A stretch of DNA of 64,000 nt, taken from Alentia gelatinosa (taxonomy: Eukaryota; Annelida; Polychaeta; Phyllodocida; Polynoidae). The DNA lies in NCBI GenBank assembly GCA_950022655.1, contig OX465581.1, forward strand, positions 28,181,300 through 28,245,299, given 5' to 3'. The notes under the pieces were generated by a model, which saw nothing but the letters and a program-made list of their open reading frames with translations, did no database searches and was not told the DNA's origin. The number at the start of each line of letters is the position of its first letter. Position 1 is the first letter of the stretch. The position numbers and the translations under genes were made by a program. Positions 1 to 10,908 of the stretch are shown piece by piece.

Positions 1-1
1 T

Positions 2-1340
2 ATACCAGACACATGGAAGTTATCTATTATTCGCCCGATCCCGAAGGGAGGGGACCCATTCAACTGCAATAACCTAAGGTCAATTTCTTTACTCCCAATA
101 ACAAGCAAAGTAATGGAAAAATTAATGCACAAAAATATCTTAAATTTTCTAGATCAAAATAACATTCTTTCTTCCAAACAACATGGTTTTAGACCGGGAC
201 ATTCGAGTACTGATGTAGTGTGTAAATTTACAGATGATATATTAATTAATAGAAATATAGGGGATGATACTTTAGCAGTCTATATAGATTTTCGTAAAGC
301 TTTTGACACAGTAAACCACAAAATTTTAATTGAAAAACTGCAAAATTATGGTATCAAGGGGAGGATTTTGGACTGGTTTCTTGACTATTTAACTAATAGG
401 ATGCAGTGTGTTAAAACAAATGATATTACCTCAGGACTTAAAATCATAAAACATGGAGTGCCTCAGGGTTCTATCATGGGTCCCCTCCTCTCCTTATTAT
501 ATATCAATGATTTAACCTCTCTCGTTGTAAATTCTAAAGTTATGTTGTACGCCGATGATACGGTATTATATGTACATGGAAAAGACCAAACTCAAATGTT
601 TTCTCAATTACAAAATGATCTTGATTTATTGTATATGTGGTGTACCCAAAATAAGCTGTCAATTAATATTAGTAAAACAAAATATATGTATTTTAGTTCA
701 GGTAGTAAGTTTAAATCTTAATGATGTAAATCTTTTACAGGTTGAATCATACAAATACCTTGGTATACACTTGGACACGAGACTTGATTATCGTCAACAT
801 ATTACTCACCTAAAGAGAACAATAGGATATAGAATTTATCAACTAGTTAAAATGAGGCCTTATTTAACGAAATCAGCCTCAATACAACTCTATAAATCAG
901 TAATACTACCCCACTTCGATTATGGGGATGTTTTGTTCATCAATAGCCCAAATAAATATTTATCTCAATTACAACTTCTTCAAAATCGATGTTTGAAAAT
1001 TTGCTTAAGAGCACCACGATTTACCTCCATCAGAAATCTACATGTACTAACAGGAATACCAATGTTATCTTATAGACGTGAGGCACATTTGTTGAACTAC
1101 ATGTTCAAAAGATCAAAAGACCCGAAATATGTTGATCACAATAACCAAATAACCCGTTTACATAATGCACCTGTATTACTAAATTTTAAACCAAATTGTA
1201 CTGCGTATATGTCCTCCTGTCACTATTACGGCAGCAAACTCTGGAATGATCAACCAGCAATTGTAAGAAATACGGAAGACTACAAATATTTTAAATCTTC
1301 AACCAAACTCAAACTTCAAAATAGCCTTGTGTTGCTATAA
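2..1340 (+). pseudogene. Non-LTR retrotransposon (LINE, CR1/L2-like) reverse transcriptase relic
   Basis: This is the C-terminal half of a LINE ORF2 that would copy element RNA at a nicked target. The reading frame is already open at base 2, with a PIPKGGDP and RSISLLP block (RT blocks 0-1), so the element continues beyond the left edge of the window. GFRPGHSSTD, FRKAFDTVNH, GVPQGSIMGP and the catalytic YADD (about 548-559) follow in order, so the active-site aspartates are intact. A frameshift near 690-720 moves the frame: the first part stops at 721 and the thumb and C-terminal region (ESYKYLGIHLD, then HYYGSKLWND) continue in another frame to the stop at 1340. No endonuclease domain lies in the window. 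The CR1/L2/Crack/Daphne-type affiliation is inferred from motif style only. Confidence 0.9.
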
Positions 1341-1497
1341 AGTTCAAATGTTAGCGACGCCTTATCCCGCGCCGCCACTAGCAACCTTTATTGTGTCCAA
1401 ACAGTTCCAAGAAAACCAAACTGATTTATGGGAAAACTCATAGTATAAAAATTGGACTCAATAAAGAAAGTTGAAAAAAAAAGAAAAAAAAAAAAGG
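1341..1497 (+). mobile_element. Likely 3' tail of the preceding LINE, with poly(A)
   Basis: An AATAAA signal at 1460-1465 is followed by an A-rich run (about 1473-1495), as expected for the 3' end of a retrotransposed transcript. Bases 1346-1386 are homologous, in inverted orientation, to the DIRS-like fragment near 1817-1857, which is unexpected for a LINE tail. Confidence 0.55.
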
Positions 1498-1805
1498 GTA
1501 ACCCTTCCCGAAAATTTACGTTAGCACTGACCAAATATTCGTTCGTTAGACCCCTGTAAGACAGTTTTTTATGCAAACGGCCCCTGGCTCCTGAGTATCC
1601 TTAAGAATTTGCAAAACAACCCAAACATAGTCAGGAAGGGATAGCTCACCCATCCCCGCCTTTTCATGTTTGTGTCCCTTAACTATACAGTGATGAGGGT
1701 AGTTACCTTTTCTTTTTGCGCGGATTGAATCCTTCAGTGCCTCTGCCACCGATCAGAGACGTCGTCAGAGTCTATTTCCGTGCAGGCTGGTATGCTACTT
1801 TCCCC

Positions 1806-2099
1806 TCACCAACATGTGGTTCTATTCCTAGCGCTAGTGGCGGGGCGGGACAAGGCGTTGCTAAGAATCATTGTCGTCCCTGGTGAATGAAAGAGGATGA
1901 TCTCGTGCTGGAGGGACGCCTCGACCAGGGCAATTTCCTCTAGTTGGGATATATGCATGTCCGCTTTCAGCTTTCCGTCGAAGATCACAGAGTAGGCCAG
2001 GCCCGTTGATACACTATAACCTCCACCCCCGCCCAGGCATGCATCACACTCAATCGAGACAGAGGGGAGGGTATCAGTGATTAGGCGGTTGCCGTTCAA
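1806..2099 (-). pseudogene. DIRS-like retrotransposon RNase H fragment
   Basis: The minus-strand frame contains IECDACLGGGG, then HISQLEEIALVEA, then HSPGTTMILSNALSR. This order resembles the RNase H domain of DIRS/Ngaro-type retrotransposons: a catalytic Asp in D-ACL-G-G-G, an H-I-x-x-LE helix with the catalytic Glu, and a terminal L-S-x-ALSR. The middle of the domain, with the T-D-N strand, appears deleted between VEA and SLQHEI. No reverse transcriptase or tyrosine recombinase is adjacent. A further minus-strand frame at 1546-1749 (SLPDYVWVVLQILKD) could be a gag scrap of the same kind, but that is weak. Confidence 0.5.
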
Positions 2100-2423
2100 A
2101 TTGCTTCTGGTCTGGTCCCCTTTTCTAGTTAATGCGGATGATGTGTACTAGGGCCGTTTCTGAGATTGAAAATAGTATATTAAATACAGTATTGGGTATG
2201 TGGGATAATGTGATAATGTAATACAGATTGTGGGATTCATGAAATAAAATACAATATAAATACATTGTTAGATATGATACAGCAGCGGTTGGCATTAAAT
2301 TATTTCCAATTTCCAATTATAGCCTAATGATATAGAGTTGCACGTGTACCACCCATTCCCGTACTTTGCCTGGGACGGGTAGTACACACACAGGCCTCCA
2401 GTTGGATATATCTCATGCGGATC

Positions 2424-2598
2424 GCCCTGTTTTGGTAACGGGGCTATTCTCCCTTCCTTCCATAGCTGGTGGAATTTGCCATTAGCTATTGGTATTCTCA
2501 GAACATTCATGAATAAATCAACATTATTAGACAGAGATGCTTGCATGACACTGCATTTCAGACCAAAGATTCCAGACGATTTATTATCCTTTTATTTT
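2424..2598 (-). pseudogene. LINE reverse transcriptase N-terminal fragment
   Basis: The minus-strand frame reads DNKSSGIFGLK, then FHQLWKEGRIAPLPKQGDP. This matches the start of LINE RT domains (K-S-x-G-x-D-G, then F-x-x-WK-x-A-x-x-x-P-KKGD). It breaks off after GDP. Only about 58 residues remain, flanked by sequence with no LINE similarity, so this is a truncated relic. Confidence 0.7.
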
Positions 2599-2670
2599 AT
2601 TTGTCATTAAGGATATTTTTGACCTGCCTTTTGTAAATTCCTATACTACTGCGTTGCAGTTTCATATCTA

Positions 2671-2717
2671 GTCGGAAATAATCCCCGAATTCGAAGAATG
2701 AGGGGATTATTTCCGAC
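2671..2717. repeat. Perfect 16-bp hairpin
   Basis: GTCGGAAATAATCCCC at 2671-2686 is exactly inverted at 2702-2717, with a 15-base loop. It could be a miniature foldback element or a structured site. No gene adjoins it. Confidence 0.8.
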
Positions 2718-3130
2718 CGAAATATCAATGGAATTCAGGTACACTCACTATGTCTCTTTATTACTATATACCGAAATTCGATTAAAATACCATTTTTGTA
2801 CTTAAGTTATTAACCTATTTCAACCTCTGAAATAAGCAAGGCAGGTATGAACCCGGGAACATTCACCTTGATGGATTGTTCACGGGTGATCCGCAATCCA
2901 GGGCCCTGTTTTTCAGTCACGACAATCGTTATGGGCGATGTGTTTTTGCCGTCAGTGTTCGATAGACAAGACACTGTAGTGAACAGGTGATATATTGTGA
3001 GTGTAAGAGTCGCATGGCGTCCAGAGGTGTTTTTCAGTCATGACAATCGTGGGGTCACGTGATTGAAAATGTTGCCCAAAGTGTTGTCCGTTCATGACAC
3101 CTATGGACATGTCGTACAGAATGCGCAACT

Positions 3131-3450
3131 TCACTTCCCGTTCGAATTAAGCAATGAAATTTCAACACGAGTAAGGTATACATATGACCTATAATCGTCC
3201 CAAATATGAAGAAAATCGAGTGCATCATTCCAAAGTTATAGGCGTTTGAATTTCGTCATAGCAATCGTCTGCTCTCGTGACCAGTGTATTTTCCCGACGC
3301 CTCCGCTAATTTATGACGATTGCTATGACGAAATTCAAACGCCGATATCTTTGAAACGGTGCGGCCGGTTTTCTTCATATTTCATACGATTATAGGTTAT
3401 TTGTATCCCTTACTCGTGTTAAAATTTCATTGCTTAATTCGTATGGGAAG
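3131..3450. mobile_element. Foldback (MITE-like) element with ~140-bp arms
   Basis: The left arm (about 3131-3269) and right arm (about 3315-3450) are inverted copies around a spacer of about 45 bp. The inner ends share GCGTTTGAATTTCGTCATAG and then CAATCGTC exactly; the outer ends share GAATTAAGCAATGAAATTT. The arms differ at scattered bases, so the element is not recent. It has no coding capacity. Confidence 0.85.
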
Positions 3451-4390
3451 CACCGGAAACCCTCTATTTACGCACAGTGATGTGTTATAGAACCTAAGAC
3501 AGCTCTTTACTAGTCTTAGCGGACGACACTTTTAGCGGCGATCGTCAGTGGTGCACTACGATCGTTTTTATAGAACAGCGGCCATCTTGTGTCTTCCAAA
3601 TTGTCGTGTATATTTTACGCCATGGTGCGGCCAAACGGAATCTTTTCTCCTATTGCGTAAAAGTGACACATTCGTGCACCGGTATATAGTAATATATCAT
3701 ACAGACATTCTTATACAATATAGTAACTACCTCACATGTCGCTAGTGTGCCCTGTATGGAACACACCCAATCATTGCAAGAGATAGCAGGTGTGTCCTGT
3801 ATGGAACAACATCCTACCCCTTCCGCATGATATCATGAGCCATTATCACATCGGACCTATTGTATTTCACTACGCATTAGAGGAGATAGTTGTACTGTCT
3901 TAGATTTCATGGGTAGCCTTGTATGGAACTGCCGACTTATTCTGGATAGGTACACGTGAGCACCATTTCTTTCACTTTTTAGGAATGTTCCGCAATCTTG
4001 TGCTGAGCTTGGTCGGTGGGATGAAGACTATCGCATAAGGTATGTTAATGGGGTGGCCTTTGTCTTTTGGTTGTGGTATGTGGCCAATTCGTGGAGTCAG
4101 TAGGCCGCCCGACTTCTTTAGAAAGAATTCAGAAATTATTCAGAAATATGTACCCTTGGGAGAAATGCAACACGACCTTTGCTTACTGAGTAGAGCTTTG
4201 ATAGGAGAATTGATATACAAGATGTACGATGAACCGTACATCTCATGATGTCTACAATACTGTAGAATTCTCTGCTGGTTTTTATTCTACCTAAATACTT
4301 TGTGTTTTGATTTTCATGGCCATGAACTTTTATATGACATATATTCCTTTTTTTCTATTGGGAATGAATCGCCAGCGATACACTTAGGGG
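3451..4390. other. No gene recognised
   Basis: Only short open frames with no recognisable domain, no tandem repeat and no RNA gene. Two short related stretches near 3740-3810 (gtgtgCCCTGTATGGAAC and TGTGTCCTGTATGGAAC) suggest a small local duplication. Confidence 0.5.
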
Positions 4391-5010
4391 TCTTTTTTTT
4401 TTTAAACATTTATTTATACTGGGGAAAACGCACTCAGCCCTAGGGCTGGTTTCAATGTGCGCCCAGATTCATTTACTACACATTCGTCGCAATCCAATTC
4501 GTTTGACAGAGACGGTAAGTACAAACTTATTTACAGTAGATCCAAAACATAAAATTGGTTCATAACAAAGTGTATCAACAATGAATCCGATGAAGGTGGG
4601 CAAAATAACCGGCTCACAACACTCAAGTTTTGGTAGTTTGACACAGGTAGACAAGCTTGTCCGTTGAGATTTTAAGTCAATAGTTTGATAGTATAACATG
4701 ATAGAGAAAGGGAAAAATAGTCTTGCCACAGTATCTTAAGTTTTACAGTCCGTTGGATCATTTCGGAGCCATATATAATAATGAGTCTTTCTGATACCTC
4801 TTGAATCCTTCCTTGGTTGGAATATTTCGAATATCTACAGGTAGATTGTTCCAAGTATGTGCACCATAAAAATATACATTCCTAGTAAAAGTCTGGTTGT
4901 TTGGTTTGGTAATTTTAAAGGTAGGTGCTTGAGTTTTCCTAGTTGTCCGTACTGGTTGGTGTAAAAGGTCTAAGTTATTATACATAAAGGTCGCTACAAA
5001 GGTCTGTCAT
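4391..5010 (-). pseudogene. LINE 3'-terminal fragment with poly(A) on the minus strand
   Basis: The minus-strand frame (stop near 4758, open up to about 5010) contains NVYFYGAHTWNNLP, the C-terminal signature of CR1/L2-like ORF2 proteins (compare YYGSKLWND near 1230). Below it lies a 3' untranslated stretch ending in a T-run at 4392-4402, which is the poly(A) tail of a minus-strand insertion. It is strongly 5' truncated. Confidence 0.75.
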
Positions 5011-5100
5011 CATGCCTTGAGAATGGAAAATAAAAAACTGATATATTCATGAGGATGAGTTATCGTTACACAATTTCTATATTCTATTGAGATACACACT

Positions 5101-5655
5101 CAATAACGACTGGTTTTGTGTACGAGTGGCCGTAATCTCCGAGTAATTGATGCGTAGTAATAACCGAGCGAATAGCGAGGATATTACGTCGTCAACTACG
5201 AGGAGATTACGGTCCTTTGTATACAAAACCAGTCGTTATTGTATTTATTACCCACCTTCAAGATTGATAACAAATCTATTGCATTAAAAAGTTTCTGTAG
5301 GCCATTTAGTTCCAGACATCACATCACTGTCAAGTGTGGCAGTAATTCGGTGTAGACCTGCACCAATAATATAGTTTGCTATCAACCTATTATTTCAGCA
5401 AGCAAAGTGTGTTATAACAGTGATTTCTGATGGTAAAATGAAATTATTATGATTTATTCTAAATAATTAGCATTGAATGAACATTCAAGAAACTTATTTC
5501 ACTTTTAAGTACATGATGATTCAACCTTATTATAGACAGGACTATTTTTCCGGAATCTCCGGCAGGAGATTCTGACATGCCAGAATCTCCGGGTAGCTAA
5601 TTCCAGGTGCTCTATACATTTCCTATGGATATTCCGTAATCGGTGGGTAATAAAT
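5101..5655. mobile_element. Non-autonomous inverted-repeat element, copy 1
   Basis: Two nested structures occur in series. First comes a hairpin (5102-5242) whose outer ends are CAATAACGACTGGTTTTG and its inverse. Then a segment bounded by TTTATTACCCACC (about 5246) and its inverse GGTGGGTAATAAA (about 5640-5652). The whole composite recurs near 61995-62555, with most bases conserved. No ORF is conserved between the copies, so it looks like a MITE-type passenger. Confidence 0.8.
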
Positions 5656-5824
5656 CACGTTCTGCACAGACTTTCCAGTGAATCTAAAATCACATACATG
5701 CACAAGTAACCAGATAAGGTTACTGGATACGCTGCTTACTTTAGAGTGTTACCAAAATCCTTAGTTAACAAGACAATACAATATTGTAGTAATAAATAAC
5801 ATACATGAAAATTGTGTTGTTTTT

Positions 5825-6000
5825 TTGTTGGTAGTTTAACGTCCAATTTGTTCAATTAGAATGACTATACCACAACTACCTTTATTCGATTAATACAGTA
5901 AGTTTAAAATTCAAACCAGCATCATAGGGTCGAGCTCTTCTCTGGTTGGGATTTGGTGGGTGACTGGCCTAACCGTCACAAAGAGCTTAGATGTACACGT
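5825..6000 (+). repeat. Interspersed repeat family 'TTTAACGTCCAAT', copy 1
   Basis: The head GGTAGTTTAACGTCCAAT recurs at 22584, and a gagctctt-tct-tg motif recurs in the downstream part of both copies. It lies just upstream of the gypsy remnant. Class is unknown: SINE or MITE. Confidence 0.55.
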
Positions 6001-6508
6001 CACACCTTAGAGCTTAGTAACTGTCATGATATGTAAATCTTATTGATATACATGTATTGTTCACATGATCTGTGGTGTATTACTACCTCCCATATTAAGG
6101 AGTTCCAACCATCATGGCCGCCTTGTAATCTGACATAGTGTCAGAAGTGGCTAGATAATCTGACACAATCTTATATTTGGTAAAGCCATCCAAAAGAATA
6201 GATGCAGCAGAAAAGCAGAGAACATTCTAGAGAATCTGCAGGAAACAAGTAGTTGGCTGAAAAAGTAAAAGTGTGATATCTACACCCAAATTTCTGAAAT
6301 GAAACCTCCAAGCATAGAATCATGGAAGCCATGACATGTTTCTAAAAGCTTCTACTGACAAGTGCAGCAAACTAAAAACCAAACTAATCCTGTCAGCATT
6401 AACTGTTTAACTGCATTGAGTGTTTCTACTAAAGAATTAACAAGTAAATTTTAATTACTGTACTTGAATGACCTTTTTCACTGTGAGTAGAAACAAAGGG
6501 AAATCAAT

Positions 6509-7544
6509 ATGGCAGAATCTAGTCTCCAAAAGCCAACAATAAACTGGAAAGCAGAAAGTCTTAACAGGGAGTGGGGAAGGTTTCAAAAACACTTTCAGTT
6601 CTACTGTATGGGTCCACTTTCTGATAAAAATGGGACTGTGAAAATTGAATGTCTCTGTTCAGTGAGGAAAAATAAGTAGAAACTTGATGAAAATCTTAAA
6701 ATTTTCAAAAACTATACAGCACCCCTTAAAAATTCTCTATGTGCAGGATTCAGATTTGACAGGTGATGTCAAGGTGAAACTGAGCCTTTTGATGATTTTA
6801 ACTGATCTTTGAATAAAGACTGTCTTTATAAAGATGTTGACCACAGGCTCAGAGGTGCTGTTGTGTATAGCTGCTATCATAAAAAAGTGTGTGAAAAATG
6901 TCTCGATGATGGTGATGATCTTACTCTTCATAAAGCTATTAAAATTGGACAGACATTTGAAGTCTCACAAATAGACCTGAGGGAATTCAGCAAGAGAGGA
7001 GAGGATGCATCTGTCAATGCTATGTCAAAACAACATCAGAAGGGACACAAGCAGTATATAAAAAAAAAATCAGTAAAAACCAGTCGTCTAAGAAACTACA
7101 GTGCAAATTAAAAAAAAAGGTGGAAAATGCTACAAATGTGGTTACCCTGGAGAAAAAGCAGAGTGTCCTGCAGCAAAGAGCCAGTGTAGGATATGTGGTA
7201 AACTAGGTCATTATGGGAAAGTGTGTCGACAGAGAGAAAAGTCTTCAGCCCATGCGGTAGATATTGAGAATGACAGTGAGTCAGTACCTGAAGAAGTAAA
7301 ATTCCTTTCTATGCCAAATGACACTGGGAGTGGAGAATTCTATGAATACATCACTGTGAATGAAAATTTACTTTCAGCTAGACACAGGATCTCATCTAAA
7401 CGTCCTGCTATGTGGACAGCTACAAGAGTTAGGGGTCACACAGGAACACCTGAATTCAACTTCAAAGATTCTGAAAGGCTACCTAAAGGAGAAGAAGAGG
7501 CCCCTAGGTGCTATCACACAACCAGTGAAGTACAAAAACTGTAA
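6509..7544 (+). pseudogene. Gypsy gag (nucleocapsid) remnant
   Basis: A start at 6509 gives NREWGRFQKHFQFYCMGPL, resembling the N-terminus of gypsy Gag. A stop at 6679 and frame changes break the rest. Near the end of the gag region are two CCHC zinc knuckles: a degenerate CYKCGYPGEKAEC (Glu in place of His, one residue short) and a canonical CRICGKLGHYGKVC (CX2CX4HX4C, about 7188-7230). These would bind element RNA during packaging. Confidence 0.8.
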
Positions 7545-7758
7545 GAGAAAAGTGAACTTCTATGTTGTAGACATAAAACAGATTCCACTTCTCTCAGATA
7601 AAACATGTGTTGAGCTGGGTTTAGTGAGAAGAATCCACAAGACAACAGCAAGTGATGGGTCAGGGCAGGAAGCAACCATTACAGAAGTCTGTCCAGAAGC
7701 AAAAAAACACAACTGGAGTGAAGCCCATCACCATAGTTGGATATGGACCCAGATGTAG
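7360..7758 (+). pseudogene. Gypsy aspartic protease remnant
   Basis: The frame carries LDTGSHLNVL (about 7378-7407), the D-T/S-G active site of retroviral-type proteases. The flap-side sequence that follows (FYVVDIKQIPLLSDKTCVELGL) also fits the family, whose members cleave the Gag-Pol polyprotein. The frame differs from both the preceding zinc-knuckle frame and the following RT frame, so the polyprotein is broken. Confidence 0.8.
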
Positions 7759-7829
7759 AGCCAGTTGTTCATGGACCTTGATCACAGCCAAAAGCATTAC
7801 TACCTGGTATAAAACAGAAACTAAAAGAA

Positions 7830-8204
7830 ATGGAGAAGGAAGGATTCATAAGGAAAGTGACCGAGCCAACAGACTGGGTTAGTTCAATGGATGTGTCACA
7901 ACATGATGGGAAGATCCGTATATGTCTGGAACCCAGTAAAGTGAATAAAGCGATCAAGAGATCCATCTATCCAATGAAAACTGTAGAGCAGGTAAGGAGC
8001 GAGCTCAATGGAGCCAAGTACTTTAGTGCTCTTGATGCTAAAGCTGGCTATTGCAAAATACCACTGGATGAAGAGTCTTCTTATCTAACAACGTTCAACT
8101 CCCCATTGGGTAGATATAGATGGATGAGACCATTTGGTATCAAAAGTGCACCTGAAATCTACCAAAGAATAATGGACACAATGCTAGAGGTGGCTCAACA
8201 CTGA
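7830..8204 (+). pseudogene. Gypsy reverse transcriptase, truncated before YxDD
   Basis: The 124-residue frame has KIRICLEPSKVNKAI, then LDAKAGY (first catalytic Asp), TTFNSPLGRYRW and FGIKSAPEIYQRIMD, RT motifs in gypsy order. It ends at VAQH, before the YxDD box. The rest of RT and RNase H are absent, and the next recognisable sequence is integrase. A 40-bp perfect palindrome marks the junction. Confidence 0.85.
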
Positions 8205-8206
8205 GT

Positions 8207-8246
8207 ACAAAGTGTTGACCTTTGAATTCAAAGGTCAACACTTTGT
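8207..8246. repeat. 40-bp perfect palindrome at the RT/integrase deletion junction
   Basis: ACAAAGTGTTGACCTTTGAA is followed immediately by its exact inverse. The right arm is genuine integrase coding sequence (FEFKGQHF). The left arm is an inverted copy of it, abutting the truncated RT. Confidence 0.95.
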
Positions 8247-8827
8247 GCTTATTGTTGATAACTTCAGCATGTGGATAGCAGTAGAAAAGTTGCTTACTGA
8301 GACATGCCATCAGTGGTTGCTGCTATAAAAACCAATCTTAACCATTCATAGTATTCCAGACAAGCTGACAACTGACAATGGTCCACAATATTCCAGTTCT
8401 GAATTTAAACAGTTCTACATTACAACAACTTTACCCACATCACAACCAGTCTTCACTTTCACAAGTCAAATGGTGAGGCAAAACCAGCTGTTGAAACAAT
8501 GAAACACCTTTGGAAGAAAGCAGAAAGTAAATAAAAAAGAAAGAAGGCTGTCATGGAGTACAATGACAGCATTCACTGGAATAGACTTGTCTCCAGCACA
8601 AACACTTAGGGTAAAGAGAATAAAAACCAGCCTCATCATTAACAGAGACCTCAGACCTATCCTACTGAGTTGATTTGGAACAAACTGGAGAAACTTCAAC
8701 TTAAAGTAAAGCAAAACTACAACAAAGATGCAAGGAAGGAATACTATGATGAACTGAAGTCAGGTGATACTGTGTTGTAGCAAACACCTACAACACTAAA
8801 AAATAAACAGTGGCAACAAGCAAAAGT
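8224..8827 (+). pseudogene. Gypsy integrase core remnant
   Basis: The frame around 8224-8290 reads FEFKGQHFVLIVDNFSMWIAVEKL (first catalytic Asp in VDNFS). About 8370-8415 gives TDNGPQYSSSEFKQF (second Asp). About 8468-8520 gives SNGEAKPAVETMKHLWKK (the catalytic Glu region). The DDE triad is therefore still visible, but frameshifts and stops separate the parts. Near 8755-8827 a GDTV-like C-terminal motif is cut by the nested LINE. The protein would have inserted element DNA into the genome. Confidence 0.85.
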
Positions 8828-8829
8828 TG

Positions 8830-10306
8830 GTTTTTTTGGTTTTTTTTGTATCATTTCTTTATTGAGTTCACTGTTTACAATCAGTCCGTATACTACACAT
8901 GGATGCATATTGTTACTCAATAAAGGGGCTAAGACCTCAACCTTTTCATAAGGCTTGTTTCCATGGTCTAGCCAGCTGTTGTTATAAAGCACAAGTTTGT
9001 AACTTAATCAATAAAAAATTTTCCAACAAAAACGCTGACACGTTTGAGAACAACATTCTTTTTTCAATCACATGATCAAATATGTTGAACAAGGTAGAAC
9101 AGGACGACTATACATATAGAGAGAAACCAACCAAAGCAAGGGTGTCTAGTCCTTTTTTCCTGAAACCAGTGCCGGGAAAATAAAGACCACACGACGAGAC
9201 CAACTATAAAAGAACCAGTACCGCACCGTACCTGACGAGACCCCTAAACGAGGGTCGAAACCACGAACAACTGAAGGATCAGACTTCCCAAACACTATTT
9301 AAGTACCCACAAAACTGTGAAAACCTAAGGCCCTCTACACTAAAAGAGAACGGGAGAAAAATATAAAAGAACTACTAAATTATAAGAATTATTATAAATA
9401 TTATAAAAAACTGCAAGAAACTCACTGAGTGATCAACAGTACTATAATATTGAAAATATATAAAAAAACAAACACAAAACACAAAGAACATAGGCAAATA
9501 TGTCCTACACTTTGTAACAAATACCATAGATCAACTTCGAAATCCAATGTAGTTCTCAAAACAACACAACAAGGAATACAAAAATTCCCAAAAATGAACA
9601 GGCCTTACACAGCTTATATTCAGATAAGGGTACACAGAGGCAACACCACTCAGTGGAGCCTCAGCCAATAACAGGCCGACTTACAACCGAAGTAGGCGGT
9701 CCAACCAATGGGAAGCGTCCTAACAGGGCTAGATGGCGGGTACGCGCGAAAAAAGCATCCACCCAAACCCATTTCTCTCTATTCGTGGTCGTACTGCAGG
9801 ATGGTGATGATCAATTGCCGCGTCTAAACACATTAATCAATAACATGTATTCTTATTAACAGAGTATTTCTTCAACAACAAGAACAACAGTAAAAAGAAA
9901 AATTAGAACAGGAAGAAAAGGAAAAAAGGAAAAAACATCTTCACTTCATTTCAATGCATTTCAATTTTTACATGAGTTGGTGGTATTAAGATTTGGTGAT
10001 TTATAAGGGTCTAGATCATATATCCCAGACACTATTTCTGAGGTTTGAACGAGTAAGTGATTTAAAAGCTACATAGGTTTCAGTCTTCCGTATCATAGGC
10101 AACAATTTGTTCCAGCTTCTTCCACCACAATATTTCAGTGACCTCATGTACAGATCACAGTTTGGTCTGTCAACATATAATATAGGGGCTCCATGAGCTC
10201 TGGTTTGTCTCCCAGTTTTATCAACATAAGAATCAATCCTAGATCTTTTATACATATAGTTTAAAACATGAGCTTCCCTTCTGTTTTTTAACAATGGTAA
10301 CTCGGC
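8830..10306 (-). mobile_element. 5'-truncated LINE inserted in the gypsy element
   Basis: On the minus strand the ORF2 C-terminus (NRREAHVLNYMYKRS, then CGGRSWNKLL; stop at about 10016) runs from the upper boundary, followed by a long 3' stretch ending in T-rich sequence at 8830-8848, the poly(A) tail in reverse. The gypsy reading frame stops at the lower edge and resumes at the upper edge. The hexamer AAGTTG occurs at both edges (8824-8829 and 10307-10312) and is a candidate target-site duplication. The 1.2 kb below the ORF is long for a 3' UTR and may include another insertion. Bases 9100-9860 hold no recognisable domain. Confidence 0.8.
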
Positions 10307-10312
10307 AAGTTG

Positions 10313-10568
10313 TGACAAGTCATTCTACTCCTCAGTCATACATAATTGACATGGGTAAAAGGAAATTAAGAGGAAACAGGACAAATCTCAATTGACCCAA
10401 AACCAGAATCAACAAAAAGAGTGTCACCGGAAGCTAACACCCCAGAGTCCAAGTAAATCAAAACCATCCATGCCTTGTGATAATCCAGAGATTCCACAGT
10501 GTACTACTCGCTCTGGTAGACAAGTAAAAACACCAGCAAGACTTAAGAACTATATGTACACATCCTAA
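10313..10568 (+). pseudogene. Gypsy pol C-terminal tail, displaced by the LINE
   Basis: The frame beginning VTSHSTPQSYIIDMG continues the integrase C-terminal region interrupted at 8827 (QQAKV). After one stop and a frame change, CTTRSGRQVKTPARLKNYM is read, which resembles the basic RSGR-V-K-P-x-RL motif at the end of many gypsy Pol proteins. It stops at 10566-10568. Confidence 0.75.
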
Positions 10569-10908
10569 AAACAGTACACTAGACAATCTTAAACACTAAC
10601 AGATTACACTAACTACCAAATTTTATCTAGTCTAAACATGTTTTCTAATAAGAAAAAACATCAGTTTATTGGTTATGCTACTATAGAGACCCTTACTGTT
10701 CCTGGTGCTATTTGATTTTAAAAAATACAAAGAAACAGACATTTCGAAGAAACGCATCAAAGGCCAAAGATAGAACATTATGTTATATGATTATACTTAG
10801 GACGTTCTACATTATCTTGAGTAGGGACTCCCATAGTTAAGATGGGTATGACTGAAAAGCTAAGAACTGGTGACCCTGGCTTGTCTTGGTGCTCTTTTTT
10901 CATGTGTG

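Larger units (their letters stand above)
6509..10568 (+). mobile_element. Degenerate Ty3/gypsy-like LTR retrotransposon with nested LINE
   Basis: Gag, aspartic protease, reverse transcriptase, integrase and a C-terminal tail appear in Ty3/gypsy order (RT before integrase), all on the plus strand. The element has lost the second half of RT and RNase H, carries several frameshifts, and is interrupted by a minus-strand LINE at 8830-10306. I found no matching pair of LTRs: the flanks 6000-6500 and 10570-10905 show no obvious direct repeat, so the LTRs are lost or too diverged to see. Confidence 0.85.

Noticed and set aside
6000..6508. 5' LTR of the gypsy element
   Set aside because: No matching direct repeat was found downstream of 10568, so an LTR cannot be supported.
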